Shown: positions 1-12,941, numbered from the stretch's first letter. The stretch is DNA of 64,000 nt from Petrosia ficiformis (GCA_947044365.1 OX345652.1:3530374-3594373), one strand, 5' to 3'. Program-made: numbers and translations. The notes: generated by a model from the letters alone, not told the origin.

Positions 1-1
1 T

Positions 2-3000
2 CCTATCTGTCCGTTGTGTAATCAACCCATTCCTGTGAAGAGTGGGGAAGACCCTAACATATATGTTAATCAACACATTATGAGAGACTGTAAAGAAAAA
101 ATTTTCAAAAAGGAAGTTTGTTTCACAAAATAATTTTGATGAAATAATTACCTTTAATCACTCATTATTCTGCCATTTTGTACAGGAAGTCGATGAAATT
201 TGGTGTCCAAACAGCTTACTCATTCTTCTGAGATACCAAATTTCATTGACTTCCTGTATAAAATGGCATAATTGCAAAAGTGTTTGATCAAAATTATTTT
301 GCTGCTGGGTACCTTTTTGAAAACTATGACACAATTAAGAGGATAAACATCAGAGGGAAGAACATGAGCAAGCATGAATTGCATCACATGTAGGAGAATA
401 TGGTAACCGTTCGTTGAAGTGGCATTCACGTAAACAAGATCAGAGAGCATTCATAGACCTATGGCTTGCCTAAATTATAATACATGTATCTGTAAACTCA
501 GATCATCAGAGAGAAGAACATGAGCAAGCATGAATTACATCAAAATAAACACATGTAGGAGAATATGATAACCGTTCATTGAAGTGGCATTCATGTAAAC
601 AAGATCAGAGAGCATCATGTCTAGCCTAAATTATAATATATGTACACATGTATCTGTAAACTCTATATGTAAATGTATTAACTATACTAAGAATGTGTAT
701 ACATGATGTAATTATAGAAAGGGACTTTTCATATGATCAAACATTTACTAAGCGAGAAGCTCAGTTACTCATCCTGGATACCAAATTTCATTGGTTTCTT
801 ATACCAATTAAAGATCAATAAGGAAGTTCCTGTTCTTGAAATTGCATATTTGTTACAAAATATGATTAATAACAGAACAAAAATTGTTTTGTGGGACACA
901 GAGCCATTCCCATGTTTACTTGCATGTGGGCTAATCTACATGTACAATGTATATAATTATATATATATAATTACATGTACAGTATATGTCAATAAAATGT
1001 CACCATACAGTACAGTAATTACCATAGTTCTACTGTCATTATAGTATAGTAAGTACTGTCTCACTACTGTGGTGTTGAATTGACAAGTATACCAGTTACT
1101 GTCAAAACTACTGTTGAACTACTGTAGTGTGGAAATGTACTGTATGGTGACTTTTTATTGACATATACTGTATATTCTTGGGTCACATACATGTACATGT
1201 ACACATTATATATCGGGCTACAGACCAGAAGGTAAAACACAGTTTATAGTAACTATAACTAATGTTTGTTGTATCTGTAAGGAAACTTTAAAAAGTAAAG
1301 AAGACTGGAAAAACAATAACTAATATAGGCTTCTTGGTTTCAGACATGAGAAAGTCAGCAATGATGCACAAAGCTATATGTATCCAGGGAATTAGGAATA
1401 GTTTTTCTCCATACATCCTGCTCATTTATGTAGTTCATAATCATATTTATAATCTATGTGACTTCATATACATCATGTTTGTCTATATCTTTAGTTGTAT
1501 AGCAATCGGTGTTCATTCCCTGGATGTAAAAAGAAAGAGGTGAGAAAGTTATACAAGTACATTTATGATTGTACATGTATCTATACACATGTATATAGCC
1601 ATTGTATTTACATAAACATGTACATGTACCATATACATGTACATGCACATGTACATGTGCATGTACCGTAAACACGTACATGTACATGTACATGTTTGAA
1701 AGATGATCAAAATTATTATCATTTTCACTTGCTCGCTTAACTATTGAATAATTACATCTTGCAGTGTTTTTGATAAGCTCATATGGCGCACCATTGGCCC
1801 AAAGAGCTTCTTATTTGGCACTTCACAGTTATCTCTTTGGGCCAGATGGCACAGTTAATTATCATTATATTGTCACTGACGGCATTAACTCTTTGTTAAT
1901 TGGTTCAAGATGAATTCCCAATGGCGCACACACTTACCATTTTTGAGCCAATTTGGCCCATGCTTCAAAACTTACCAAAAACTCTGACATCTTGGTATAT
2001 TTGTTTACATATACATGTACATGTATATGTACATGTATACATGTATGATGTATGTGTATATACATGTATATTGTACTGTATATGTACATAAGTATGCATT
2101 GTACATGTAAAAGGTGATCAAATTATTTTCATCATTTTTCTATTACATGTATATAACAAGTGTATATAGAGAAAAAAGTATCCCTATGATTGCTTTTATG
2201 GTAACCAGCATTCAGTAATCATGGCTGACTTTATCATGTCTGAAACACAACAGCCTATTATAGTTATTATTTTGATTATCTACTCTCTTTACCTTTTTGA
2301 AGAATCTTGTAGAACTTTAGGAATATATTTCAGGTAGAATAGTTAGCTAGTAGCTCCCGTTTCTAATTCTATGTAAGCTACAAGCAGCTTTCTTTCTCTT
2401 CAGTTCGAGCACGCGTTCTATTACGTGCCACGCCCATTAATTGACCGAGCCCCCGGGAATGACGCAACTTCCTTATCTACGTATACAACGCATATAGTTC
2501 GAACCCGTGGGAAAGCAATCATAGGGATGGCCCTACGGGCCATAATTATATTAACAGTGGAACTTCTCTTCCTCTCCTTCCTTTTCTAGCTGGTTCCAGT
2601 ACGGTGTAGTTTATGTCATAAGAACTATTGTATTAAACACAGATTTGAAACAGATCACCAATGTCAAGGTCAAAGTTCAAGATCACAAAGCACTAGACCA
2701 ATAACCACTAGACCAATATCCACTAAACCAGTAGCCAGTGGACGTAATCCTTCATCTAATATGACTAACCATAAAAGACCTCAAACATCACTAATGACAC
2801 AAATAGGAGCTGATTTAAACAAGTAAGTGTTTATGTGTATGAGAGAGATATATACACAAAGGAGAGAGTCACACACACAGATGAGAGAGAGGGAGAGAGT
2901 ACATGTATGTAGATGTGCACATTGTAATCTGTATCTTTTTTTTTTATAGAGAAAGACAACAACGACAATTTAGTAACCAACAACCACATCATGTATCAAA

Positions 3001-4650
3001 AACCAGTCAAACAAGATTGGTATGCAAAGCATGAATTTAAAATTATAAAATTCTAATATTTGCATGCATACACATACATGTATACAGTACATGTACATGT
3101 TGTATCACTAGTGAAATAATGAAGCAGTGCCTCATTAATTGATAATTCCTATTTGTCAAATGGCTAATACATACATGTACATGTACATGTATATGTAGAT
3201 TGTCTGTATGTGTGTGTTTATATTTGTGTATTCTATGACAGAGTGAAGACGAGGCTTTGGCTCTGGCTATATCTGCCTCAATGAATGAAAAAACTCAAAT
3301 ACAATCAAAAACTAATCCAACAGGAGCATCCTCCTCAACACAAAAGTATGAAATCATATATATGTACATGTGTATATACAATGTACATGTACATGTACAT
3401 CATTACACATACAATGTACATGTACAATAGTGCATGCTGTTTGCATGTGTTATAAATAGCACCTAATGTGTTCTCAAAGCCCAATTTGCAGTATTATAAT
3501 GACTAAAAACAAATTGTACATAGAGGTGGGTGGTATTGGCTAATATTGTACCACGGTGTTTTAATACAGAATATAGTGATATAACTAAATACCAACAATC
3601 CACACACCCATGAACATTCTATAGGCATCAAATAGTGTCTGAAACAACAAACAACTCGTTCAGATTATTACAATACTAGCTAAATCTATCTGTAAAACTT
3701 CCTTTTTGGCATACTGTAGTACAAGGTCAACAAAACATCCTTTATATCACAACAATAGTAATGCTCATTAGCATACAAATGTACATGTAGCATCTTCTGT
3801 TGAAGAATAGATGTCTACCACTCTTTTCTACCTCAATCGCTACTTTGAAAAGCCTAACAAACATTGCTAAAGCAGCTGTCCATGTGCTCAAAAGTATGGC
3901 CGCAACACATTAATTATTTAATTAACGGTGTATTTCGTATTCAAATATAGAATTTTAACTAAATACTGGTATATCACCCACCTTTACATGTACATGTATT
4001 TTATAGTGCACTGTACTATTGACTATTTCTTGTACAGTATATAGTTTCTATCTTCATTGCATAACTGAACTTTATTAATCACCATAGTACATGTATATTT
4101 GTATACATAATATTATATATTTTAACATTGTCATAGTTTAGATGAAGACGAAGCTTTAGCATTGGCCATTGCTGCATCACTTAATGAGGATACCAACAAT
4201 AAGGTAAAGATTATGTGTGTCCAATGTGTATAATATAAATTATATAATTTATATGTATGCGTGCTTTCAGTATTATCGTGTATCCATCCTTCAAGACTTA
4301 CATGTACATATTTTCATACATACATGTATTTTCAAATCATGTGTACATGTAGTTGTGTACTACTTTTCACTAAACTAGTAATAAACCAGTACATTGTATT
4401 GACATTAGATGTTAATTTCTGATGCTTCCATAAGAAATGACATTGTTGCAGTATTAGTTGCAACATTCAAAATCAAGCAATATCAATTCCTGATTCTTGT
4501 ATCACTATCCAAACTATTCCCATGTTTTATATCATTATTTCACTGGTACTACTATCGTTTCCATAGAAACAGACTCAAACTAGTACTCACAGAACTCAAT
4601 CCAGTTCCAGTAAAACAAGTTCAGAAGAATCAAACTGTACAATAACATGA
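2..4650 (+). CDS. ZFAND2B: ZFAND2B/AIRAPL-like AN1 zinc-finger, UIM protein (3' part)
   Basis: Partial gene, 5' end outside the window. Exons read as 2-115, 1495-1539, 2590-2822, 2950-3019, 3242-3345, 4137-4203 and 4567-4650 (TGA); phases agree and the total is 239 codons. Exon 1 encodes the inter-finger segment CPLCNQPIPVKSGEDPN followed by HIMRDCK, typical of ZFAND2A/B. Exons 2-3 form the second AN1 finger (CSFPGC, CSLC, YCIKH, DHQC). Exons 5 and 6 each encode a ubiquitin-interacting motif (SEDEALALAISAS and LDEDEALALAIAAS). The protein ends SNCTIT, a CaaX-like box, as human ZFAND2B also ends in a prenylated CaaX. Family knowledge: ZFAND2B binds ubiquitin chains and p97/VCP and works in ER and ribosome-associated protein quality control. 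The two UIMs and tail favour 2B over 2A. The introns hold MITEs and TACATG repeats. Confidence 0.9.
172..267. repeat. short inverted-repeat (foldback) element
   Basis: Arms at about 172-204 and 235-267 are near-perfect reverse complements (GCCATTTTGTACAGGAAGTC against its complement, one or two mismatches) with a 30-bp loop. It lies in the first visible intron of the ZFAND2B-like gene. Part of the arm recurs near 770-830. A non-autonomous foldback transposon is likely. Confidence 0.6.
318..650. repeat. two-copy direct repeat
   Basis: A block of about 110 bp containing GAACATGAGCAAGCATGAAT and AAGTGGCATTCA occurs at about 358-460 and again at 518-625. It is intronic with no coding signal. Confidence 0.6.
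984..1167. mobile_element. MITE family A, copy 1
   Basis: This is the reference copy of a palindromic element of roughly 200 bp. Its left end reads ATGTCAATAAAATGTCACCA and its right end is the reverse complement. Internal sequence alternates GTAATTAC, CTACTGT and CAATTGACA motifs so most of the element folds back on itself. It has no coding capacity. Eight further copies lie in this window, mostly in TBC1D introns. The flanking TA suggests a TA target site, but this is not certain because the ends are AT-rich. Confidence 0.8.
1762..2000. repeat. dispersed repeat B, copy 1
   Basis: A block of about 230 bp with ATAAGCTCATATGGCGCACC, CTCTTTGGGC and CAAAACTTACCAAAAACTCT is shared at high identity with 42592-42815. 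It contains an inner imperfect palindrome (TGGCCCAAAGAG against CTCTTTGGGCCA). Probably a non-autonomous transposon. Confidence 0.65.
2160..2545. mobile_element. MITE family C (TATCCCTATGATTGCTTT ends), copy 1
   Basis: The terminal inverted repeats are ATCCCTATGATTGCTTT and its complement, followed at the right end by the small palindrome ATGGCCCTACGGGCCAT. The interior carries the GC-rich block TTAATTGACCGAGCCCCCGG and the segment AACACAACAGCCTATTATAG. Other copies are at 26766-27285 (inverted) and 31076-32034. This copy sits 45 bp upstream of exon 3 of the ZFAND2B-like gene. Confidence 0.75.
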
Positions 4651-5665
4651 TATTCAATCATTTCATAAATCAAATAGAGTGTTGTTTTAATTATCATGAA
4701 TATATCATTTTATTGTTATAATAATTATAGTTTGTTTATCAGTAAACATAAAATAACAGACTGATGAAACATTTATGGCATGTTTCATGTTATCTTTAAT
4801 ATGTATTCATGTTTCTGGTAGATTCTTCTAAGTTTCTGTCGTGTTCCTCAAAGGTTTTTCTCGACACATCAGAATCATTATATTTTTTATAACATTTAGA
4901 ATCAAATTCAAAACAGAATATTTCAAAATTCAAATCAAAACTAAATAAATTACAGCATACATTGTAAAATGCTGTGTGTAGGCAAAATAATTTAATAATT
5001 ATAAAATCAATTAAAAAACAATCAGTTTTATATACAATATTAATTAATAGGTATACTGATAAAATTTAATTCCTCAAAGGTCGTCCTACATAAAAGTAAA
5101 ATTTCAAGTGAATGTCATGCTGTGCATAATTCTAACCACTGTGAAACTATATGCTTATAATGAGATTCATAGCCATACATTTTCCATGTACATGTAGGTT
5201 TACATTTTGAATATAAACTTTGTACATGGTCTATATTTAATAAAAATATAAACCTGGAGCCAATGCGCATTCTCAGAAGGTGTGTCTTTTGAAATGGAGG
5301 ATTGAAATCTAACAGGTATGAATCTCCATGATATAAATATCATGGTTCATCGATTTATATGTGTTACATAAACCTACCAATTCGGAAGTTTTGAAAAGAT
5401 ATCACCCTTGGGCCTCGAGTGATATACATGTATATTTTTAAAACTTCCTGATTGGCAGGTTTATATAGCACATAAATGGATGAACCATATTAAATAACAC
5501 TTAAACAGTCAAACTAAACATTCGACAAAATATTAAAATTGCTATGAAGTATAAACAATTATTTTACTAATTACTAGTGATGGGTGATACTTATGCCAAA
5601 ATACTCAAAGACATGTACATGTATGTACTTGTAGTTTTGGGAGCGGTAGAATTAAGGTACGGTAT
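4651..5665. other. intergenic region, no gene seen
   Basis: Convergent spacer between the end of the ZFAND2B-like gene (plus) and the end of HIRAN gene 1 (minus). It is AT-rich. A segment near 5335-5480 shows inverted similarity (CATGGTTCATCGATTTATATG against a diverged complement), suggesting an old foldback element. A diverged copy of 4495-4720 is present at 23095-23330. Confidence 0.5.
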
Positions 5666-8600
5666 TTATGATGTGTCAAATTTGGAGAACACTAGTACAG
5701 GTGCAATTAATGATTCATAGCACATAGATACTTGCATACATGTAATTAGATACACACTCACTAGTCTACTGTTACTATTCTTACTTTTTGTACTAGGTAC
5801 ATGTACATGTAATTCCTCATCATGGGATGAAACTCTTTTTTGAGGTTTTATTAAATACATCTTGATTTTCTTTACCAGATCAATCCTTTCAAGACTCTCC
5901 AGTGCATTTATAATCACTTCCCATGTTACAGGTTTTGTCTCACTGGTTATCCACTTTTCAAGTATCTTTTCAAGTCTCGTGTCATCAGACAAACCACCAT
6001 CCTGTTTCAAACTGTCACGATAGTTTGTTGAAATGTCCAGTTCTCTGGCAAGCTCATACCAGGAAGCTGAAATAATCTTTACCAAATTAAAAACTTCATC
6101 TTTTTTTGGCTGTGTTTTTACATAACCTACAATTATACAAAATATATACTGAGTATATGTAGCAGTATCCATAACACTACAAACTACAAATCACTGATAA
6201 CTCAATATCACAGTCAATATTAAAAGCATGTAAATATCAGAGAAGAATTAAAGAACTCACTATTCCTCTGTTCATTTTCTTTGCCATCAGTATTAGATGT
6301 CACCATGGAATCTATTAATATACATGTACAGTTGTACTTCATAAAGACAAAGTATTGCAAGAATATAAAATTTCTATATTCATGTAGAATTGAAAGGGCT
6401 GAAATATGAGGTGAGGCTATTTGTGTGGCTTCCGAGATGGGGCAAAGCACTTATGAGTGGTTGTGCTTTCAGCACACCCTATAAAAACCTGGTGCTGCAT
6501 TTACGTCCATTTTATCAAAGTACTTATGATTAATCATTTTACTTGGTTACAAGTAATAAAGAAGCACTTTTTAGAAGAACTTTCAAGCACTTGTACTACA
6601 TTGATCTTGAACTGGTTAATTATTACAGTCACTGTCTAATGATAATCACTAATGTGAAAAACATGTATGGTATATAAGCATATGAGTATTCATTCAACAG
6701 TGATGTGCTTTAGATTTTACAAATTCCTGCAGTCTGATATTATAATTTGTGTAACAAGCAAATACTATGAAAAGACTCACTGTCTGTTTGTTCTTCAACA
6801 GTAGCAGATGTGGATTGCAGATCAGTGACATCTACATGTAAATGATAATTATAATATGAAAGGTGTAAATTCTGTTTAATAATAGATTAAACAGAGTTAA
6901 CAGGGGTGTCCTTCAACGCAATCAGGAGGCCTGCCACCAGCCAGCCCAAAACCTCACTAGTGTGAGGCCAGTGTACAGTTACATTGTTTACCAAAAAAAA
7001 GAATCTCTTAAATTGGGAGGTCTTCGTGTTAAAACATGTCAAACTCTGTATTATATACAACATATACCTGTCATTATAGTTGAAGTAGGTTCAATAGCTT
7101 CAAACCAAATATTACGTTCAGCTTCCAACATGGTACTTTTGTTCGAAATTGCACATCGAACTTTCATTTCTTCAACCACTGCAAAATGTTTAATATCATT
7201 ACTTGAACATGATTGATCGTTACAGTAGAATCCAAACTGCGGTTTGGATACAGACTCATCATATCTTAGGCTAATGCATATATTGGAAATTCCTTCACTA
7301 ATAATCTTGTGAACTTCATGAAAGAACTTTCGAGGTGGTTTCTCTGTCTGTTGTATACTGATCTCAAGATATTCCATTGATGCTCTGAGTTTCAATTTTA
7401 CACTGGGGTTTGGTTCTACATCAACATAGAACGAAGACTCGTTGCGAAAAAGACAAGGTTTACGACGAGGTTTACATGCAATTTTCCATCCTTTTTGGCA
7501 CAAGTAAGCAAGAAGTGAACTAAAGAATCCCTTGGGGACAAAACCACAACCAAAGACAAGTAAAAGTGGGTCAACACAAGTACTAGTACTAATATCATCT
7601 GATTCTGGGGCGTGAACTAATGCACAAGGCAGAAAATAGTCACCAAGACTGTTGTCATGAGACGGACCAAGAATGTACAGATACTGAAGGAGGGCAAGGA
7701 ATGCTTCAAGAGTTATTTCGAGTTTGGAACTGTGTTTGTTAAAGATGCATTCAACAGTTGAGGTTTTGAACAAACCAAGCTTTTGAAACCTATTTCTCTC
7801 AGCATTTTGAACATTTTCAATAGTGAAAGTGGAAGTTATAAGCTTTGAAACTGCACAAAATAGGATACTTGGTTTTGTAATGATAATCTCTTTAAGCTCA
7901 TCAACATCAGAATAGTATCGAATAGTGCCTGTTCTATGGTGAAGAAAGTTTAAACATTGTGACAATTCCTCATCAGAAATATTATACTCTGCAGCTATTG
8001 CTTGGCATTCTGTATATTTGACAACAGAACAAGGAAGAGACCGCAAAAACAACTCAAGAGCTAGCCAAGGAACCGGTATTTCAACATAGCAATCTCTTTT
8101 AACGACTCTCTCTACTACTCTTCTAACAGAGTTGCTGTCGTTGGGTTGTGAATAGTTATCTATTGGTATAATAAGCTCATTATCATTATGATACTCAAGA
8201 TTAATGCTCTCGTTCGTCTGCAACACTGTTTCAAAGACTTGCTTCAAGTTCTCACCAATTTCATCTATTGAATCTAGTTCACTCATCAAATCCTTGTGTG
8301 TTCCTATTGTAATAACAGAAGGAGGTGGAAGTCTGGTTTCCTGTGTAAAACCACGTGAAATTGTACTGTGGTAGCTGGCAATACTCGACAGAAATTGCAT
8401 TAGTACATGCTTCACAGTGTATGAGCTTGTGTAAGCATGACTTTCCTGTTCAGCAGTATCATATTTGACTTGATATGTACTATCCAAGCTTTTAAGCAAG
8501 TTGAAGATGAAAAGAAAGATGATTGGGCCAGCAACAAGAGCAGGCAGTACTTCTTGAAACTCAGGTTGACCTCCAGTGTCAGTGCAGTAGAGAGTCATTG

Positions 8601-10838
8601 AATTGTCTAGAAGTTCTTGAACTTCATCCATATCTCTATTCTTAACACCTTTCTTTGTCAATTTCGTAACAAGTTGACTTGAAGTATCACTATTGACTGT
8701 TACAGGACTTGTCTTTATCTCCAGTGATGGCGAGGACTGATTTGAAAATGCTGAAGGATTTGGTTGAGAACTTGAGCTGAAAGCATCAGGTCGGCTTGCA
8801 AGAGTTTTCACTAAAATTGCGATCTCTTCATTAATATCTTCCACTTCGCACCATTTGATATTATCTGCTACAACAGCTGTAGGTTCAAATTGCGATCCAG
8901 TCTGTACTGACACATGTATTGTTTTCCTGTCTTCTAAAGCATCTGTGCTGCATGAACTACCACATGGTCCATTAATGGTAGCAGGTGTGCCAGGAGGAAT
9001 TTTATCAACAAGTCGACGTAGAAGACATGTTTTTCCGACTTTTGGAGGACCAAAAGGAATATAATGAGCCAAATTAACTTTCCAAGAACCACGTTTCTGC
9101 ACTGCTGTTTGAAAAGCTTGTTCCAAAGTGTAAGATTCTTCTTCTATAAAATACAGAAAAATAAAAATTAAAATCATTTTTTTGTTGTAGACTGACAAAC
9201 AAGTGTACTCTTAGTACATGTGTACATGTCATAATTATGTGGAAAAAAATCTAGCACATTCACATTGACCTCAAAATTTTGTTGTGATGACTTTATATGT
9301 GTTATAGTGAAAAGTTTAATGTCATGAGGTTATGATTATAGTATAATTCAAGCAATTGATTGAAATATGACAAACACAAAATAGAATGGGAAGGAAATTT
9401 ATGGTACATGTAGTGAACTAAAATTAAGAAATATTTTTTGAGGTCAAGGTGAACCATGTGACTGACCTTTAGTTTTGATAACAAACCACACCAAATTACC
9501 AGATAATTTTTTCCCAGATTTATATGATTGTATGTCATACCAACTTTTTTAGGAGGCATGGCAGTTATAATGCTAATTTATATACAAGTTTAAAACTTTG
9601 CTATAGTCAGCCAGTCTATAGTCAGATTGCAGTTTTTTACTGTGTAGATTTTGTGCATGGAAATGCCAAGCAATGGCTGACACAACATCCACATTTCTTT
9701 TTTCAATTTTCTAAAAATTTTTAAAGATGTTATATGGCCGGAATGATTGATATACATTATTTCAATGTGTCCGCGCCTCTTGTTTGGTCTTTGGAAGAGA
9801 CATGTGACTATTACAATAGTAGATAGAGCATTCATCTTGAGTGTTTTGATGCAAAGTTTATTTTTAACTGTAACTTTCATAATAATTGTGCTATAATTCA
9901 GCAAAAACATTTTACTTGTGAGGTACATAATATACATTTTGAATTTAATTGGTAATCCTTAAAATAGTCTCGTGTAAATGATGTATCACTGAAATGAGAG
10001 AACATCGGGAGAAACTGTGACAGATTTTGTTTCCAATGCAAGATTTGTGGCAGAGCCATCATTTGGTCACGACTTTCACCATGAAAATTGAATTATAGTG
10101 CAACTAGAAACTACAGAATTTTCAAACACTAGTCTTGCTGCATTTCTTAGAAGATCTTCTATCCAACAAAGAAAGTTAGAATCCCAAGCGTCTTCAATAA
10201 TTTATAAAGATATAATATACCTCATGCACAAAATTAAAAACATGGTTAGTTAGTCACGTGAATTTGTCAGTTAATTGAGAATTATTACATTCTTGTCTGA
10301 CATGAATTCTATATATCACAGTTTCCACAGATGTTTCCTCATTTTAGTTAGTGATACATCAGTCACATGAAACTATCTTTGAAATCAGCCCTTGCTTTCA
10401 TGAATATAAATATAATTATAAAAATAATACATGATGTTATATATAATTATATAACCAAGAAAGAAATACAGTTACAGTGTTTTCAAACAAACCTTTTATC
10501 TTTGAGTTCCTTTTGAGCACAGAAATGGCTTGTTTTTCCCCAAAGAAATTGTAATTACATGGAATTTCTAATCCACCTCGAGGATGATCACGCGTAAATT
10601 GTTGTCCACCTGTAACTTCACAAACAACACTGGATTCTTCTGTTTCCAGAAAACGTGAAACAGGTTGAGAAATTTTTTTGGGAATGTGCCCTACTACCGC
10701 TCCATTATTCATGACAGCAACCGCAAACTTGTCATCTTCGTTGTTCGGTTCTCTTTGGCACAAATATTTGCTTCTTAACCGATTATACGCGAAATTATTA
10801 AAAACGCCCACAATCACGTGATGCGGAATTAATTTCAA
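5666..10838 (-). CDS. HIRAN - Roc-COR - Death domain protein, gene 1
   Basis: Exons (5' to 3'): 10838-10493 (HIRAN), 9143-7068 (Roc-COR), 6831-6781, 6311-6261 and 6126-5666 (Death). The lengths sum to 995 codons and every junction is phase 1. HIRAN motifs: CQREPNNEDDKFAVAVMNNG, VVGHIPKKIS, PRGGLEIPC. The GTPase part shows a P-loop GPPKVGKT (about residues 147-154), a switch-II-like DTGGQPEFQ and GTHKD in place of NKxD, as in Roc domains, followed by a COR-like region and a CxxxxCxxxxxxH motif near its end. The two 51-bp exons encode Ser/Thr/Glu-rich linkers. The last exon encodes a Death domain (WYELARELDI...KILEKWI). The first 20 codons as modelled come from an inserted piggyBac element, so the true start is doubtful and the gene may be damaged. 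An alternative donor near 5757 could extend it. Function unknown; signalling or cell death is inferred from the domains. Confidence 0.75.
10670..10778. repeat. 109-bp direct repeat, left copy
   Basis: Identical or nearly so to 12761-12869; both run from AAATTTTTTTGGGAATGTGC to CTTCTTAA. It is coding HIRAN sequence in gene 1 and flanks the piggyBac relic on its low-coordinate side. Confidence 0.9.
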
Positions 10839-12760
10839 AGGTCAAGATTTTTTGAGACTTTTTGTTTCTCTGTTATTCTTGAGTGTTATCAGCCAAGGAA
10901 ACCCAAAAGTATATGTAACGAACGTTTCTAAATAGTCTAGTAACACAGAAAAGATTCTGGATCTTAGAAATACCAATATGTTTAGCAGAATTGCTGACCG
11001 TTTTTGACCTTTTTCACGATCGTCGAGAAACTGTCTAAAGAGTCTATAAAACAACTGGAGAAGACATCTACATTGTCAGTAAACATCTCAATGGTTCTGA
11101 AACATACTTATAACAGTATATTTTAACGTAATAGCTGACCGTTTACTTGACTGTTCGGACATAACCTTCCAATTACAGAACAAGAAAGTTTTGATGAAGG
11201 TAATGTTGATACTGTAGAACTTACTATGCATATTATAATTATACAAATAAATAAATGATAAATAATTATATACTATCATTCTAGGGTAATACTATGAGCC
11301 TTCATTGTTGCCTATTTTTATGCCATATAAAAAAAAAACAATCTGTGTTGGAGTCTCCACTGTGACATAGCCATATACCATACTCCCCACACTGCCATGT
11401 TGTATAAGTGCATTTTTCAGACTGACAACACAATGTGTATCGACCCTGTTTACGTGTGGTTGACTTCAGAGGGAAATGTAGTAATGGAAGAAGACGGAGA
11501 GAAGAGGAAACACGACCAGGTCTATTACGTGTACAATAATCGCCAATTAGATCGTTTGCTAATTTCATTCGAAAATCTTTGATAATTTTGTATTCTGAAT
11601 TTGTACTGTAGTGTTTATATAGTATGTATGCATTAGTTACCAATACATCAAACAAGAAGTAGAATAAATATTTGTACCATTTTCTTGTTTTTACAGAGCA
11701 CTTATAGTATCCTCGCAGTTGATCCCCGCGATCAACACCTCCCATAAACATGTTGTAATTAATGATTGATTGTTCTTTTGCCATCCCTCTGATGTCTTAG
11801 AACATCACCTGTATCTGTTGATTGCACATTGCTGGCCATCACACTCACTCTCTATCCATCCATGCCATGCAAATTATATCATTCTTTTGAAGGGTAAGCA
11901 TCTCTCCTCTAAAATGAAATTGATATTTGTACACTATAGTATAACTTATATAATTATGTATGTATATGTATGTATATGTATGTATATCTATGTATATGTA
12001 TGTATATATATGTATATATATGTATATATAAGTATATATATGTATATATATGTACATATATGTATATGTATATATATATTTATATGTATGTATATGTATA
12101 TATATATGTATATGTATATATATAATTATATACATATATATATCATCCTTATCATCGTCATCATGATCGTCTTTATCATCGTCATCATAATCATCCTTAT
12201 CATAATCATCATCATCATCATCCATTTTACTACCACCTCTCCTTTCTTCATTCTCCATTTCATTCTCATCTCTCACTTCCTCTGTTCCAATACCACCTCT
12301 TATTCCTTTGCCATTCTCGTCATTCTCTATTTCATCATCATCACCCTCATTATAACAAAGCTCTTCATCACTATCCTCCATCATAGATTCATTGAAATCA
12401 TACTCATCTATCATATTTTTGTCTTCCAATACAGCTTCAAGAATATCGTGAACAGTAGGTCTGCTTTTTGTTGCCATAATAACCAGCTTCTATTTAATAT
12501 TTGCATTAGTATAATTACAATGTATAATACAAGCTTATTATATACATGTTAACCTGGTTTATTTTCATTATTTTGTAAAAAAGTATGAATACAATTATTG
12601 GTTTATGTGTAAACAGTGGTAGAATAATGGGACTTACCTTAATAACCACAATAATTCGATCAACACTGAAATTGGTGCAATGACGCATTTTTGCGTCTAC
12701 CGCGTTTTGAGATTGATGTGGGCGTGACGCAAAATTGCGTCTATCGCGTATAATCGCGTA
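10779..12760 (-). mobile_element. decayed piggyBac-type transposon inside a HIRAN exon
   Basis: The terminal inverted repeats share GATTATACGCGA at both ends, and the left end abuts TTAA (10775-10778). On the minus strand 12477-11845 encodes an acidic transposase N-terminus ([19 protein letters not shown], then Asp/Glu-rich). 11784-11302 encodes a piggyBac/PGBD C-terminus (MFMGGVDRGDQLRGYYK, TNAYILYKHY) with a terminal Cys/His cluster. The central catalytic region is missing; in its place is an ATGTAT microsatellite (about 11950-12140). The element therefore cannot encode a full transposase. Confidence 0.85.
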
Positions 12761-12941
12761 AAATTTTTTTGGGAATGTGCCCTACTACCGCTCCATTATT
12801 CATGACAGCAACCGCAAACTTGTCATCTTCGTTGTTCGGTTCTCTTTGGCACAAATATTTGCTTCTTAATACTGGATCCCATATTGAACGATACTCATGG
12901 TACCCTCTAACACAAGAGTTTAACAAAACAAAACTCTCCAT
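12741..12941 (-). pseudogene. detached 5' fragment of the gene 1 HIRAN exon
   Basis: Reading from ATG at 12941, it gives the normal N-terminal part of the HIRAN domain (SCVRGYHEYRSIWDPV) that is missing from 10493-10838, then the duplicated segment through GHIPKKI, then runs into piggyBac sequence and stops. Compare the intact starts of genes 2 (SCVRGYHIYRSIWDP) and 3. It is the upstream half of the exon split by the 10779-12760 element. It could still act as a short first exon if a cryptic donor is used, but none is obvious. Confidence 0.8.
12761..12869. repeat. 109-bp direct repeat, right copy
   Basis: Second copy of the HIRAN-coding segment, on the high-coordinate side of the piggyBac relic, also ending in TTAA (12866-12869). 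A normal piggyBac insertion would duplicate only TTAA. Confidence 0.9.

Noticed and set aside
11770..12552. Plus-strand Ile/Tyr-rich open frame
   Set aside because: Antisense of the acidic piggyBac N-terminus and its ATGTAT microsatellite.
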